From Oerskovia douganii (GTDB taxonomy: Bacteria > Actinomycetota > Actinomycetes > Actinomycetales > Cellulomonadaceae), in contig NZ_JACSPN010000027.1 of assembly GCF_015142735.1 (NCBI RefSeq), forward strand, positions 17,520-52,338: a stretch of 34,819 nucleotides of DNA, read 5' to 3'. Below, one piece after another: positions 14,787 through 23,105 of this stretch. Numbering within the stretch: the stretch's first letter is position 1; every line of letters begins with the position of its first letter. The notes below the pieces were generated by a model that ran no database searches, was not told where the DNA came from, and was given only the letters and a program-made list of their open reading frames with translations. Position numbers and translations under genes: made by a program.

Positions 14787-15395
14787 ATGGCTCCAGAGAC
14801 CGACAAGCACGTTCCCCGCCGGCAGGCCCGTGGCACGCAGCGGCGAGACCTCATCGTGTCCGCGGCGGCCGAGCTGATCCTGCGGGACGGCCCGTCGAGC
14901 GTGACGCACCGCTCCGTGGCCGCTCAGGCCGACGTCCCGCTCGCGGCGACGACGTACTACTTCTCGGGCCTCGACGACCTGCTCGCGGCGGCCGGGCAGC
15001 GCATCGTCCGCGACTGGGCGGAGCGTGCGCAGGCGATCGGTCATGCGGTCACGGAGGCCGTCGCCGACGGCGGGATCGACTCCTTGAGCACGCGGTCGCG
15101 CGCGCTCCTCCTGGTGGACGCCGTCCTCCCTCCCGGGGACCACGGCGAGCTCCTCGGGTTCTACGAGCACGTCGTCAGCGCGGGCCGCAGCCCGGTGCTC
15201 GCGGCGGCGTTCGCGCAGGGCAGGGGAGAGCTCGACGTCGTCGTCGACGCGCTGCTCGCCCAGCTCGGGCTCCGGTTCTCCGCGGTCCTGCTGATCGCGG
15301 TCGTGGACGGTGCCGCGGTCACGGCGCTGTGCGAGGGGCGCGCGGTCCGCGACCTCGCGGTCGACTGCGTCACCGAGCTGCTCGGGGTCGGCTGA
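14787..15395 (+). CDS. TetR family transcriptional regulator
   Basis: A 202-residue repressor-type protein. The DNA-binding helix-turn-helix is at about 18-63: RRDLIVSAAAELILRDGPSS, then VTHRSVAAQADVPLAATTYYF, with the conserved tyrosine-phenylalanine end of the recognition helix. The rest is the helical ligand-binding and dimer domain. GGAGGA lies 8 nt before ATG 14787, which decides the start. It lies between menB (divergent, about 195 nt) and menC (downstream, 73 nt). A palindrome in its own promoter suggests autoregulation. It may also influence the flanking men genes, but menC has its own -10 and a hairpin separates them. The ligand is unknown. Confidence 0.88.
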   Translation: MAPETDKHVPRRQARGTQRRDLIVSAAAELILRDGPSSVTHRSVAAQADVPLAATTYYFSGLDDLLAAAGQRIVRDWAERAQAIGHAVTEAVADGGIDSLSTRSRALLLVDAVLPPGDHGELLGFYEHVVSAGRSPVLAAAFAQGRGELDVVVDALLAQLGLRFSAVLLIAVVDGAAVTALCEGRAVRDLAVDCVTELLGVG

Positions 15396-15416
15396 CCCGG
15401 GGCCGCGGGGCCGCGC

Positions 15417-15444
15417 CGCTCGGTCGCCCGGACCGCGCCGAGCG
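15417..15444 (+). terminator. Possible terminator between the TetR gene and menC
   Basis: CGCTCGG (15417-15423) pairs with CCGAGCG (15438-15444); the 14-nt interior can pair further at its ends. It lies about 20 nt after the regulator's stop and just before the menC -10. Confidence 0.4.
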
Positions 15445-15456
15445 CCGCTGCGGAGA

Positions 15457-15462
15457 TAGCCT
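15457..15462 (+). promoter_or_regulatory. -10 element, leaderless start of menC
   Basis: TAGCCT lies 6 nt before GTG 15469. Another GTG at 15463 abuts the hexamer and is too close to be transcribed from it, so the spacing favours 15469 as the start. Confidence 0.6.
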
Positions 15463-15468
15463 GTGACC

Positions 15469-16464
15469 GTGCCCCCCACCACGTCGCCCGCTCGTACCGT
15501 CGCCTGGTCCTCGCCCCTGCGCACCCGTTTCCGGGGGCTCGACGCGCGCGACGGGCTGCTCGTCCGGGGGGACGCGGGGTGGGCCGAGTTCTCGCCGTTC
15601 TGGGAGTACGACGACGCCGAGTCGGCCGCGTGGTTGCGTGCTGTGCGGGAGGCCGCCGACGTCGGCTGGCCGGCACCCGTCCGGTCGAGCGTGCCCGTGA
15701 ACGTCACGGTCCCCGCGACGGACCCGCAGCGGGCGCACGACATCGTGACCGCCTCCGACGGCTGCCGGACGGCCAAGGTCAAGGTCGCGCAGCGCTCGGC
15801 CGACGGCGCCGTCGAGCCCGTCGGCCGGGAGGTCGCGCGGCTCGAGGCCGTGCGGGACGCGCTGGGGCCGGGCGGCCGGATCCGGGTCGACGCCAACGGG
15901 GGGTGGACGCTCGACGAGGCGCTGCGGCGGCTGCCGCTGCTCGACCGGGCTGCCGGCGGGCTCGAGTACGTCGAGCAGCCGTGCGCCTCGGTGGCGGACC
16001 TCGCGGCGGTGCGCCGTTCGACGTCGGTCCTGGTGGCCGCCGACGAGTCGATCCGCCGGGCGGAGGACCCGTTCGCGGTGCTGCGCGCGGAGGCGGCCGA
16101 CGTCGTGGTGCTCAAGGTGCAGCCGCTCGGCGGGGTCCGCGCCTGCCTCGAGCTGGCCGAGCAGGTCGGGCTCCCCGTGGTCGTCTCGTCGGCCCTCGAG
16201 AGCTCCGTGGGGCTCGCGGCGGGACTGGCGCTCGCGGCCGCGCTGCCCGAGCTGCCGTTCGCGTGCGGCCTGGCGACGTCCCAGCTCCTGGTCCACGACG
16301 TCGTCGACGAGCCGTTGCTGCCCCGGGGCGGCGAGATCACGGTCCGACGGCCCGAGCCGTCGGCCGCGGCCCTCGCACGGGCCGCCGCGGACCCGTCGAC
16401 GCACGAGCGCTGGGTCACCCGGTACCAGCGGGTCGGCGCTCTCCTCGACGGAGCAGCGGCATGA
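15469..16464 (+). CDS. menC: o-Succinylbenzoate synthase MenC
   Basis: A 331-residue enolase-superfamily enzyme that dehydrates SHCHC to o-succinylbenzoate. The first catalytic pair is in TAKVKV (Lys103, Lys105). The three metal ligands are Asp141 (DANGGW), Glu169 (EYVEQP) and Asp192 (AADES). The second catalytic lysine is Lys216 in VVLKVQPLGG. The start GTG 15469 lies 6 nt after a TAGCCT hexamer, which fits a leaderless mRNA; GTG 15463 would add two residues. The stop overlaps the menD start (ATGA), so the two enzymes are translationally coupled. MenH, the enzyme that makes its substrate SHCHC, is not encoded in the window. Confidence 0.95.
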   Translation: MPPTTSPARTVAWSSPLRTRFRGLDARDGLLVRGDAGWAEFSPFWEYDDAESAAWLRAVREAADVGWPAPVRSSVPVNVTVPATDPQRAHDIVTASDGCRTAKVKVAQRSADGAVEPVGREVARLEAVRDALGPGGRIRVDANGGWTLDEALRRLPLLDRAAGGLEYVEQPCASVADLAAVRRSTSVLVAADESIRRAEDPFAVLRAEAADVVVLKVQPLGGVRACLELAEQVGLPVVVSSALESSVGLAAGLALAAALPELPFACGLATSQLLVHDVVDEPLLPRGGEITVRRPEPSAAALARAAADPSTHERWVTRYQRVGALLDGAAA

Positions 16465-18272
16465 GCGCCACGTCCGCCGACGCCGGGAGCGTGTCGTTGC
16501 CGCCCGCGGTCGCCGCGGCCCGGGAGATCGTCGCAGCGCTCGTCGCGGACGGGGTGAGCGACGTCGTCGTGTCGCCCGGTTCTCGCAGCGCGGCCCTCGC
16601 GTACGCCCTCGCGGCGGCCGACGCGGCCGGGCTGCTCACGCTGCACGTCCGGGTCGACGAGCGGGCGGCCGCGTTCCTGGCCCTCGGTCTGGCACGCGGC
16701 TCCCAGGTCACCGAGGGGCCCGACGGGCTGCGACCCGTCGCCGTGGTCACGACCTCGGGCACCGCGGCGGCCAACCTGCACCCGGCGGTGCTCGAGGCCC
16801 ATCACTCGGGCGTCCCGCTCGTGCTGCTCACGGCCGACAGGCCGCACGAGCTGCGAGGCACGGGCGCCAACCAGACCACCGACCAGGTCGGCCTGTACGG
16901 TGGCGCCGTCCGCCTGGCGGCCGACGTCCCCGCCCCCGACGGGCGCCCCGGCGAGCTGCGCGACCTGGGGGCGGTCCTGGTGCGCGCGCTGGCGGCGGCC
17001 CGGGGGACCCGCTCGCGCCACCCAGGTCCTGTCCACCTGAACGTCGCGTTCCGCGAACCCCTCGTGCCGCCGGCGTCGCTGGGGGCGCTGCCGCCGAGCA
17101 CGGCGGGGGCCGGGTCCGCCCGGCCCTTCGTCGGAGCCGTGCGCGACGACGTCGGTCCGTGGCCGCTCGACCCGTCGCGGGCGACCGTGCTGGTCGCGGG
17201 CGACGGCGCGGGGGCCGGTGCACGACGCCTCGCCGAGGCGCGGGGCTGGCCCCTGCTCGCCGAGGCGTCCTCCGGTGCCGCGGCGGGGCGCAACGCGATC
17301 ACCGCGCACCGGCTCGTCCTCGGGGTGCTGGGGGAGAGGGTCGAGCGCGTCGTGGTCATGGGCCGTCCGACGCTCTCGCGCCCGGTCCAGCAGCTCCTCG
17401 CCCGGGAGGGCGTCGAGGTGCTCGTCGTCGCGCCGGGCGCTGCGCCCTGGCCCGACGCCGCGCGCTCGGCGAGCGCGGTCCTGCCGGGCGTCCCGGGGGA
17501 CTGGTGGACGGGACCGGTGGGCGACCGCGCGTGGCTCGACGCGTGGCGGGGCGCGGGGGAGGCGGCGCGCAAGGTCGTCGCGGCCCGCGCGTCGGCCTCC
17601 GGACCGGCGACGCCGCTCACCGTCGCGGCGGCCGTCGCCGAGGCGTCGGGCCCGAGCGACGTGCTCGTCGTCGGGTCGAGCAACCCGGTGCGCGACCTCG
17701 ACCTCGTGGTCGACTGGGACACGGCTCCGCTCGTCCTCGCCAACCGCGGCCTGGCGGGCATCGACGGGATGCTCTCGACCGCGACGGGGGTCGCGCTCGT
17801 CGCGGCGCGCGCGGGCCGGCGGACGCGCGCGCTGGTCGGCGACCTCACGTTCCTGCACGACGTGGGCGGGCTCCTGCGGGGACCGCACGAACCGACCGCG
17901 GACCTCCAGGTCGTCGTGGTCAACGACGACGGCGGGTCGATCTTCGCGACCCTCGAGTACGGTGCGCTCGCCGAGGAGGCGCCGGCCACCGCGACCGCGT
18001 TCGAGCGCGTCTTCTCGACCCCGCACGGGGCGGACCTGGCGGCACTGTGCGCGGGCTACGGCGTGCGGCACCGGCTCGTCACGGACACCGCGTCGCTGCG
18101 CGGGGAGCTCGCGCGCGCCCACCGCGGGATCGAGGTCGTCGAGGTCCGCGTCGACCGGTCCCGGCGCCGCGCCGACGGCGCGGAACTCGCCGCGGAGGTC
18201 CAGGAGGCCGTCGCGCGCGCGGTCCCGACCGGGCCGGGCAGCACGGACCGGGGCCCCGCCGCGGGCGCCTGA
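16461..18272 (+). CDS. menD: SEPHCHC synthase MenD
   Basis: A 603-residue thiamine-diphosphate enzyme (SEPHCHC synthase) that adds the succinyl semialdehyde unit from 2-oxoglutarate to isochorismate. The N-terminal domain has VVSPGSRSAALAYAL (about 36-50) and VRVDERAAAFLALGLARG, in which Glu67 should activate the cofactor. The middle domain carries ADRPHELRGTGANQTTDQ. The C-terminal cofactor domain has LVGDLTFLHDVGGLL and VVVNDDGGSIF, the GD...N diphosphate-Mg motif. ATG 16461 overlaps the menC stop. A Pro/Gly-rich tail ends the protein. The next gene, a serine protease, is 113 nt away with its own control region. Confidence 0.95.
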   Translation: MSATSADAGSVSLPPAVAAAREIVAALVADGVSDVVVSPGSRSAALAYALAAADAAGLLTLHVRVDERAAAFLALGLARGSQVTEGPDGLRPVAVVTTSGTAAANLHPAVLEAHHSGVPLVLLTADRPHELRGTGANQTTDQVGLYGGAVRLAADVPAPDGRPGELRDLGAVLVRALAAARGTRSRHPGPVHLNVAFREPLVPPASLGALPPSTAGAGSARPFVGAVRDDVGPWPLDPSRATVLVAGDGAGAGARRLAEARGWPLLAEASSGAAAGRNAITAHRLVLGVLGERVERVVVMGRPTLSRPVQQLLAREGVEVLVVAPGAAPWPDAARSASAVLPGVPGDWWTGPVGDRAWLDAWRGAGEAARKVVAARASASGPATPLTVAAAVAEASGPSDVLVVGSSNPVRDLDLVVDWDTAPLVLANRGLAGIDGMLSTATGVALVAARAGRRTRALVGDLTFLHDVGGLLRGPHEPTADLQVVVVNDDGGSIFATLEYGALAEEAPATATAFERVFSTPHGADLAALCAGYGVRHRLVTDTASLRGELARAHRGIEVVEVRVDRSRRRADGAELAAEVQEAVARAVPTGPGSTDRGPAAGA

Positions 18273-18294
18273 GAACCCTCCCAGGCGACCGCAG

Positions 18295-18341
18295 GAACTC
18301 GCAGCGAACTCACAGGATCGTTCAAGCGACGTTCCAGCGCG
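18295..18341 (+). promoter_or_regulatory. Four 11-bp direct-repeat units upstream of the serine protease
   Basis: GAACTCGCAGC (18295-18305) is followed directly by GAACTCACAGG (18306-18316), 9 of 11 identical. After three bases come GTTCAAGCGAC (18320-18330) and GTTCCAGCGCG (18331-18341), 8 of 11 identical. Back-to-back units with an 11-bp period are the form bound by OmpR/PhoP-family response regulators. The array ends 45 nt before the start codon, where it would lie at and above the -35 region. Confidence 0.5.
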
Positions 18342-18385
18342 CAGGTGTGAAGTAGTCCTCAGGAAGAACGAGGAGGGAACACACC

Positions 18386-19990
18386 ATGACCGAGAACACC
18401 CCGCAGGTCCCCCAGCCGCAGACGCCGCGCGAGGGCGACACGCAGCGCATCGAGGCGCAGCCCACGCAGCAGCTCCCCGCCACCCCGGCGCAGGCTCCGG
18501 CGACCCCTGCCCACGAGACCCCGACCCAGCACTTCGCCGCGCCGCACCCGGGCCCCGTGCCCGCGCCGCCGGCGCAGGAGCAGGCCGGGCCGCAGCACGC
18601 CCCGCACGGCGCGCAGACCCAGCACGGTGCCCCCACGAGCACCCCGTACTCCGCGGCCGGCATGCCGCCCGCACCGGTCGCCCCGGAGCAGGCCGCAGCC
18701 GCTCCGCGCAAGAACAGGACGTGGATCCCCGTGGTCGGTGCGGCCGCCGCGGCGGCGGTCCTCGCGAGCGCCGGCACCGCCGGGCTGCTCACGGCCCTCG
18801 ACGGCTCGGGCCCGTCCTCCAGCTCGCTCGCCTCGATCGGCGAGAACAAGGAGAACAGCACGGTCCCCGTCGCGAGCTCGACGTCGGAGAACCCCGACTG
18901 GCAGGCGGTGACGAGCGCGGTCGCGCCGTCGGTCGTCTCGATCCAGGTCACCACGGCCTCGGGCAGCGGTGAGGGCTCGGGCGTCGTGATCGACACCGAG
19001 GGTCACGTCCTGACGAACAACCACGTGGTCGAGGGCGCGCAGAACGACACCGTCCAGGTGACCCTGAGCGACGGTCGGCTCTACGAGGCGAAGATCGTGG
19101 GGCTCGACCCCACGACCGACCTCGCGGTGGTCGAGCTCGTCGACCCGCCGAGCAACCTCACGCCGGCCACGTTCGGCGACTCCGACGACGTCACGGTCGG
19201 CGAGTCCGTCCTGGCTGTCGGGAACCCGCTGGGCCTCGCAAACACCGCCACGACGGGCATCGTCTCCGCGCTCGACCGTCCGGTCGCCGCGTCGGGCTCC
19301 GACGGCGGCAGCACCGTGGTCACGAACGCGATCCAGATCGACGCCGCGATCAACCCGGGCAACTCCGGTGGGCCCCTGTTCAACGCGCAGGGCGAGGTCA
19401 TCGGCATCACGTCGTCGATCGCGACGACGTCGAGCCAGTCCGGCTCGATCGGCCTGGGCTTCGCCATCCCGGTGAACCTGGCGAAGAACATCAGCGCGCA
19501 GCTCATCGAGAACGGGACCGCCGAGCACGCGTTCCTGGGCGTGAGCATGACCGACGCGACGGCCACGGCCGACGGCGTCACGCGCCGCGGGGCCGAGGTC
19601 AAGAGCGTCCAGGACGGCTCTCCGGCCGCCGAGGCGGGTATCGAGACGGGCGACGTGATCGTCGCGATCGACGGCAACCCCGTGAGCGGCGCGGAGTCCC
19701 TGACCGGGTTCGTGCGCGAGCGCGCGACGGGTGACGTCGCGAAGGTCACCGTGGTCCGCGACGGCAAGACGGTCGAGGTCGACGTGACGCTCGCCGCCAA
19801 GCCGACCGAGACGACCACGGGCGACCAGAACGGCTCCGGCCAGGACGGCTCGGGCTCCGGCCAGGACGGCTCGGGTCAGCAGGGCCGACCGGGCTCGGGC
19901 GACCAGGGCAGCTCCGGCCAGGACGAGTCCGACCAGACCAACCCGAACAACCTGCCCAACCCCTTCGACTGGTTCAACGGTCAGGGCTGA
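18386..19990 (+). CDS. Membrane-anchored trypsin-like serine protease with PDZ domain (HtrA/PepD-like)
   Basis: A 534-residue S1C-type protease. The first 108 residues are Pro/Gln/Ala/His-rich and probably disordered in the cytoplasm. One membrane helix spans about 113-137. The protease domain has the triad His213 (LTNNHVVEG), Asp245 (DPTTDLAVVEL) and Ser327 (NPGNSGGPLF). One PDZ domain follows at about 385-470 (DGSPAAEAGIETGDVIVAIDG). The tail is a run of GSGQDGSG-like repeats ending NPFDWFNGQG. HtrA-type enzymes degrade or refold damaged exported proteins. GGAGGG precedes ATG 18386 at good spacing. Tandem 11-bp repeats upstream suggest control by a two-component regulator. It ends in a strong convergent terminator. 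Confidence 0.94.
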   Translation: MTENTPQVPQPQTPREGDTQRIEAQPTQQLPATPAQAPATPAHETPTQHFAAPHPGPVPAPPAQEQAGPQHAPHGAQTQHGAPTSTPYSAAGMPPAPVAPEQAAAAPRKNRTWIPVVGAAAAAAVLASAGTAGLLTALDGSGPSSSSLASIGENKENSTVPVASSTSENPDWQAVTSAVAPSVVSIQVTTASGSGEGSGVVIDTEGHVLTNNHVVEGAQNDTVQVTLSDGRLYEAKIVGLDPTTDLAVVELVDPPSNLTPATFGDSDDVTVGESVLAVGNPLGLANTATTGIVSALDRPVAASGSDGGSTVVTNAIQIDAAINPGNSGGPLFNAQGEVIGITSSIATTSSQSGSIGLGFAIPVNLAKNISAQLIENGTAEHAFLGVSMTDATATADGVTRRGAEVKSVQDGSPAAEAGIETGDVIVAIDGNPVSGAESLTGFVRERATGDVAKVTVVRDGKTVEVDVTLAAKPTETTTGDQNGSGQDGSGSGQDGSGQQGRPGSGDQGSSGQDESDQTNPNNLPNPFDWFNGQG

Positions 19991-20167
19991 GCAGCACGAG
20001 CCGGACCCGGTGGCGTCGGCGGCCACGGTGGGATCTCCTCCCCGTGCCCGCCGGCGGACGCCGACGCCGCTGCGGTCCTCTCCCGTCCCCCGGTCCGCGT
20101 CCCCCCTGTCGACCGGCGGGACCGCCGAGGCGCGGCCCTGTTCCCCTGCAGGTGCCCCTCGGCACGC

Positions 20168-20206
20168 ACGCCCCGGTTCGCGCGGTCACCGCGCGGGCCG
20201 GGGCGT
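20168..20206. terminator. Very strong bidirectional terminator hairpin
   Basis: The left arm 20168-20185 (ACGCCCCGGTTCGCGCGG) pairs along its whole length with 20189-20206 around loop TCA: 16 Watson-Crick pairs plus two adjacent T-G pairs. It lies in the 257-nt gap between the convergent protease and acetyltransferase genes, in which I see no gene. Confidence 0.7.
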
Positions 20207-20247
20207 CGCCGTGCTCGGCCGACGACCACGTCGGCCCGGGGGAGACG

Positions 20248-20802
20248 TCAGTCGCGGACCGGCAGCGGGACGTCCTCCGGGGTGGGCGCCGTGACGACGG
20301 CGGGCCCGTCCCACGGCGAGGTCAGGACCGGGTCGTCGTCGAGCAGGTCGAGCGCCTTGGTCGACCGGACCTCGGTGGTCGTGTATCCCAGGCCGTCGGC
20401 GACGTCGCGCGGCAGGACGTCGGCGAGCGTGACCCGGGTCGCGCGGAACTCCTGCCCCCAGGACTCGACGGCCGCGACGAGCCGGGTCGCGACGGTCGCG
20501 CGGTCGGCGTCGGGGTCGACAGCGATCTCGTCGACCTCGACGACCAGGCCGTTCGCCGTGAAGGTCAGGCGCTGGCTGGCCAGGAGGTAGCCGACGACCC
20601 CGGTCGCGTCCTCGGCGACCAGCAGCAGGGTGTCGAGGGCCCGGAGCAGGGGCCCGACGACGCGGTCGTGCGTGGCGCGGTCCGGGGCGTCCGGCTGGAG
20701 GCGCAGCACGAGGTGCCACAGGTCCTCGCGGTCGGCGGTCGTGGCGCGGCGTACGGTGACGTCGCGCTGCGTGGGGGCCAGTGTCGTCGTCGCATCGCTC
20801 AC
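20248..20802 (-). CDS. GNAT family acetyltransferase-like protein
   Basis: A 184-residue protein with the GNAT fold: VRRATTADREDLWHLVLRL at the N-terminus, LLLVAEDATGVVGYLLAS (beta strands 2-4), and VVEVDEIAVDPDADRATVATRLVAAVESWG, where the acetyl-CoA-binding loop should be. That loop lacks the usual Q/R-x-x-G-x-G/A glycines, so acetyl-CoA binding may be weak or altered. The C-terminal half contains GLGYTTTEVRSTKALDLL, as in N-acetyltransferases. The substrate is unknown. The start is GTG at 20800-20802. Minus-strand TAGGTT lies 6 nt before it with no ribosome-binding site, so it is probably leaderless. It is downstream of menF on the same strand but separated by a hairpin. Confidence 0.8.
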   Translation of the reverse strand: MSDATTTLAPTQRDVTVRRATTADREDLWHLVLRLQPDAPDRATHDRVVGPLLRALDTLLLVAEDATGVVGYLLASQRLTFTANGLVVEVDEIAVDPDADRATVATRLVAAVESWGQEFRATRVTLADVLPRDVADGLGYTTTEVRSTKALDLLDDDPVLTSPWDGPAVVTAPTPEDVPLPVRD

Positions 20803-20808
20803 CGGGTG

Positions 20809-20814
20809 AACCTA
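20809..20814 (-). promoter_or_regulatory. -10 element, leaderless start of the acetyltransferase gene
   Basis: Minus-strand TAGGTT lies 6 nt before the GTG start codon, the same spacing as at several other genes here. Confidence 0.6.
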
Positions 20815-20925
20815 ACAGGCCGGACTGCCCTTTTCCCGGACCTGTCCGGCGAACGGTCCATCCGTCGCGTAGTGCACGAAACTCTCGGTGGAGCCGGGGG
20901 CTCCGGCCCATTCCGCAGGTGGAGA

Positions 20926-20942
20926 CGTCCGCAGTGCGGACG
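20926..20942 (-). terminator. Terminator hairpin after menF
   Basis: CGTCCGC (20926-20932) pairs with GCGGACG (20936-20942) around loop AGT, starting just after the menF stop. An alternative fold pairs GAGACG (20922-20927) with CGTCTC (20945-20950). A second, 6-bp hairpin (GGAGCC, loop GGG, GGCTCC) lies at 20890-20904. Confidence 0.55.
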
Positions 20943-20948
20943 CCCGTC

Positions 20949-22361
20949 TCACCCCCCGAGCGCGTGCCGCATGGGTTCGAGCTTGGCCTCGGACTCGGCG
21001 AGCTCGGCGGCGGGGTCCGACGCCGCGACGATCCCGCACCCCGCGAAGAGCCGCACGTGGAACGGGTCCTGCGCGGACAGCTCGGCCGAGCGCAGCGCGA
21101 TGCCCCACTCGCCGTCGCCGTCCGCCCCGAACCAGCCCACGGGGGCCGCGTAGCGGGCACGGTCCATGCCCTCGATCTCCCGGATGAGGTCGCGTGCCGC
21201 GAGCGTCGGGGTGCCGCACACCGCGGCCGAGGGGTGGAGCGCGGCCGCGAGCGCCAGGCTCGTGGGCGCGGGGGTGTCGTCCGTCCCGGCCCGCAGGACG
21301 CCCGTGACGTCGGACGCGAGGTGCAGCACGTTGGGCAGGTGCAGCACGAACGGCGCGTCGGGCACGTTCATGGACGAGCAGAAGGGGGCGAGCGCGTCGG
21401 CCACGGACGCGACCGCGTACTCGTGCTCCTCGAGGTCCTTCGACGAGCGTGCGAGGTGCGCGGCGCGCAGCAGCGAGTCGTCGTCGGCCTCGGCACCGCC
21501 CGAGCGGCGGATCGTCCCGGCGAGCACGCGTGAGGTGACGAGCCCCTTCTCGCTGCGCACGAGCAGCTCGGGGGTCGCGCCGACCATGCCGTCGACCGAG
21601 AACGTCCAGCACGCCTCGTAGGCCGTGGCGAGGCGACCGAGCATCCAGCGGGGGTCCACCGGGCGCTCCGCGGTCGCGAGGACGTCGCGCGCGAGCACGA
21701 CCTTCTCCAGGTCCCCGCGGCGGATGCGCTCGACGCCCTCGGCGACGACCGCGGTCCAGTCCTGGGCGCTCAGCGACCCGTCGACCGTGGTCACGCGGCC
21801 CGGCCCGACCACGGGCGTGCGGTGCGCGGGGTCGAGGACGGTCGCGACGTCGTCGGGCAGGGCGTCGCCCTCCGAGATGCTCGTGACCCATGCCGTGCCG
21901 CCGGGCCCGCCGCGCCGTCCGACGACGACGCGCGGCACCACGATCGTCCCGCCCGGGCGGGCGTCGCCCGTGGTCCCGGACGCGTCGTCGAACGCGAACG
22001 AACCGAACGCGACGAGGCCGCTGCCGGGCAGCGCCACGTCGTCGTGCACGACGGCGGCGCCCAGCACCTCCTGCCACGCGGCCTCGGCGTCGGCGAACCG
22101 CCCCGGCCCCCACGCCTCGAGGCGCAGGGCCTCTCCCCACCCGACGATGCCGTCACCACGTCGCACCCAGGCGAGCGGGCGGGCGTCGGGCAGGAGGTCG
22201 GTGAGGGCGGTCAGGTCGCCCGGCAGGCCGTCGGGCAGGAGCGTCGTGCGCACGACCAGGCGGGGGACGGCCGACGGGCCGGAGGAGCCGGTGCGGGGGG
22301 AACCTGCCGGGGGAGCGCCGAGGTCGTCGGTGCCCGCCGGGAGGGGAGAGTGCTCAGTCAT
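20949..22361 (-). CDS. menF: Isochorismate synthase MenF
   Basis: A 470-residue chorismate-utilising enzyme that converts chorismate to isochorismate, the first step to menaquinone. The conserved C-terminal domain starts near residue 205 with [20 protein letters not shown]. It includes [85 protein letters not shown] and the final [20 protein letters not shown]. The N-terminal 200 residues are variable. Anthranilate or aminodeoxychorismate synthase is unlikely given the overall motif set and the surrounding men genes; a siderophore-type EntC cannot be excluded from sequence alone. ATG 22359-22361 has minus-strand TACGCT 7 nt upstream. It is divergent from menG by only 24 bp. Confidence 0.92.
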   Translation of the reverse strand: MTEHSPLPAGTDDLGAPPAGSPRTGSSGPSAVPRLVVRTTLLPDGLPGDLTALTDLLPDARPLAWVRRGDGIVGWGEALRLEAWGPGRFADAEAAWQEVLGAAVVHDDVALPGSGLVAFGSFAFDDASGTTGDARPGGTIVVPRVVVGRRGGPGGTAWVTSISEGDALPDDVATVLDPAHRTPVVGPGRVTTVDGSLSAQDWTAVVAEGVERIRRGDLEKVVLARDVLATAERPVDPRWMLGRLATAYEACWTFSVDGMVGATPELLVRSEKGLVTSRVLAGTIRRSGGAEADDDSLLRAAHLARSSKDLEEHEYAVASVADALAPFCSSMNVPDAPFVLHLPNVLHLASDVTGVLRAGTDDTPAPTSLALAAALHPSAAVCGTPTLAARDLIREIEGMDRARYAAPVGWFGADGDGEWGIALRSAELSAQDPFHVRLFAGCGIVAASDPAAELAESEAKLEPMRHALGG

Positions 22362-22368
22362 CGTCTCC

Positions 22369-22378
22369 AGCGTAGGCG
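22369..22378. promoter_or_regulatory. Overlapping divergent -10 elements of menF and menG
   Basis: AGCGTAGGCG reads as TACGCT on the minus strand (22369-22374), 7 nt before the menF ATG. On the plus strand it reads TAGGCG (22373-22378), 7 nt before menG ATG 22386. The same TA pair is used by both. The menG hexamer lacks the final T and is weaker. Confidence 0.45.
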
Positions 22379-22385
22379 TGAAACG

Positions 22386-23090
22386 ATGGGCGGCATGTCG
22401 CGTGCCAGCCTGGACAAGAAGCCCACCGAGGTCGCCTCCATGTTCGACGGGATCGCCCGTCGCTACGACCTCACCAACGACCTCATCTCCCTGGGGCAGG
22501 ACCGGCGGTGGCGCAAGCACACCGTCGACGCCGTCGCGGCCCTGCCCGGCGAGCGCGTCCTGGACCTCGCCGCGGGCACCGGCACGTCGAGCGAGCCGTT
22601 CGCCGACGAGGGCGTCGAGGTCGTGCCGTGCGACTTCTCGGTCGGCATGCTCGAGGTCGGCAAGCGCCGGCGTCCCGACCTGCCGTTCGTCGCGGGGGAC
22701 GCGACCGCGCTGCCCTTCGCGGACGCGTCGTTCGACGCCGTGACGATCTCGTTCGGCCTGCGCAACGTCGTGGACACGAGCGCCGCGCTGCGCGAGATGC
22801 TGCGTGTGACGCGCCCGGGCGGGCGCATCGTGATCTGCGAGTTCTCCGAGCCCACGTGGAAGCCGTTCCGCGTCCTGTACACCGACGTCTTCATGAGGCT
22901 GCTGCCGGTCGTGGCCGGGGCCGTGACCAAGGAGAAGGGCTCGTACGAGTACCTCGTCGAGTCCATCCGGACGTGGCCCACGCAGCCCGAGCTCGCGCAC
23001 CTCATGCTCGACGCCGGCTGGGAGGGGGCTGCCTACCGCAACCTCTCGGGCGGCCTCGTGGCACTTCACCGGGCGGTCCGCCCGGCCTGA
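22386..23090 (+). CDS. menG: Demethylmenaquinone methyltransferase MenG (UbiE family)
   Basis: A 234-residue class I SAM-dependent methyltransferase that methylates demethylmenaquinone, the last step to menaquinone. Signatures: [28 protein letters not shown] (about 16-43) and the SAM-binding motif [13 protein letters not shown] (about 57-69). Further on are [22 protein letters not shown] and [22 protein letters not shown], and the UbiE family end [11 protein letters not shown]...[12 protein letters not shown]. No ribosome-binding site precedes either ATG 22386 or ATG 22395; 22386 was chosen because a TAGGCG hexamer lies 7 nt upstream. It is divergent from menF with 24 bp between start codons and is followed by a GC-rich terminator hairpin. 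Confidence 0.95.
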   Translation: MGGMSRASLDKKPTEVASMFDGIARRYDLTNDLISLGQDRRWRKHTVDAVAALPGERVLDLAAGTGTSSEPFADEGVEVVPCDFSVGMLEVGKRRRPDLPFVAGDATALPFADASFDAVTISFGLRNVVDTSAALREMLRVTRPGGRIVICEFSEPTWKPFRVLYTDVFMRLLPVVAGAVTKEKGSYEYLVESIRTWPTQPELAHLMLDAGWEGAAYRNLSGGLVALHRAVRPA

Positions 23091-23105
23091 GGCCCACCGA
23101 TCGAC

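Noticed and set aside
14724-18674. A 1316-codon open frame on the minus strand opposite the TetR gene, menC, menD and the protease.
   Set aside because: It is antisense to four well-recognised proteins, has Arg/Gly/Pro-rich low-complexity content and matches no family. Very high GC leaves long stop-free antisense frames.
20248-20802. Considered assigning the acetyltransferase a menaquinone role.
   Set aside because: Only adjacency supports it. It has its own promoter and a hairpin separates it from menF.
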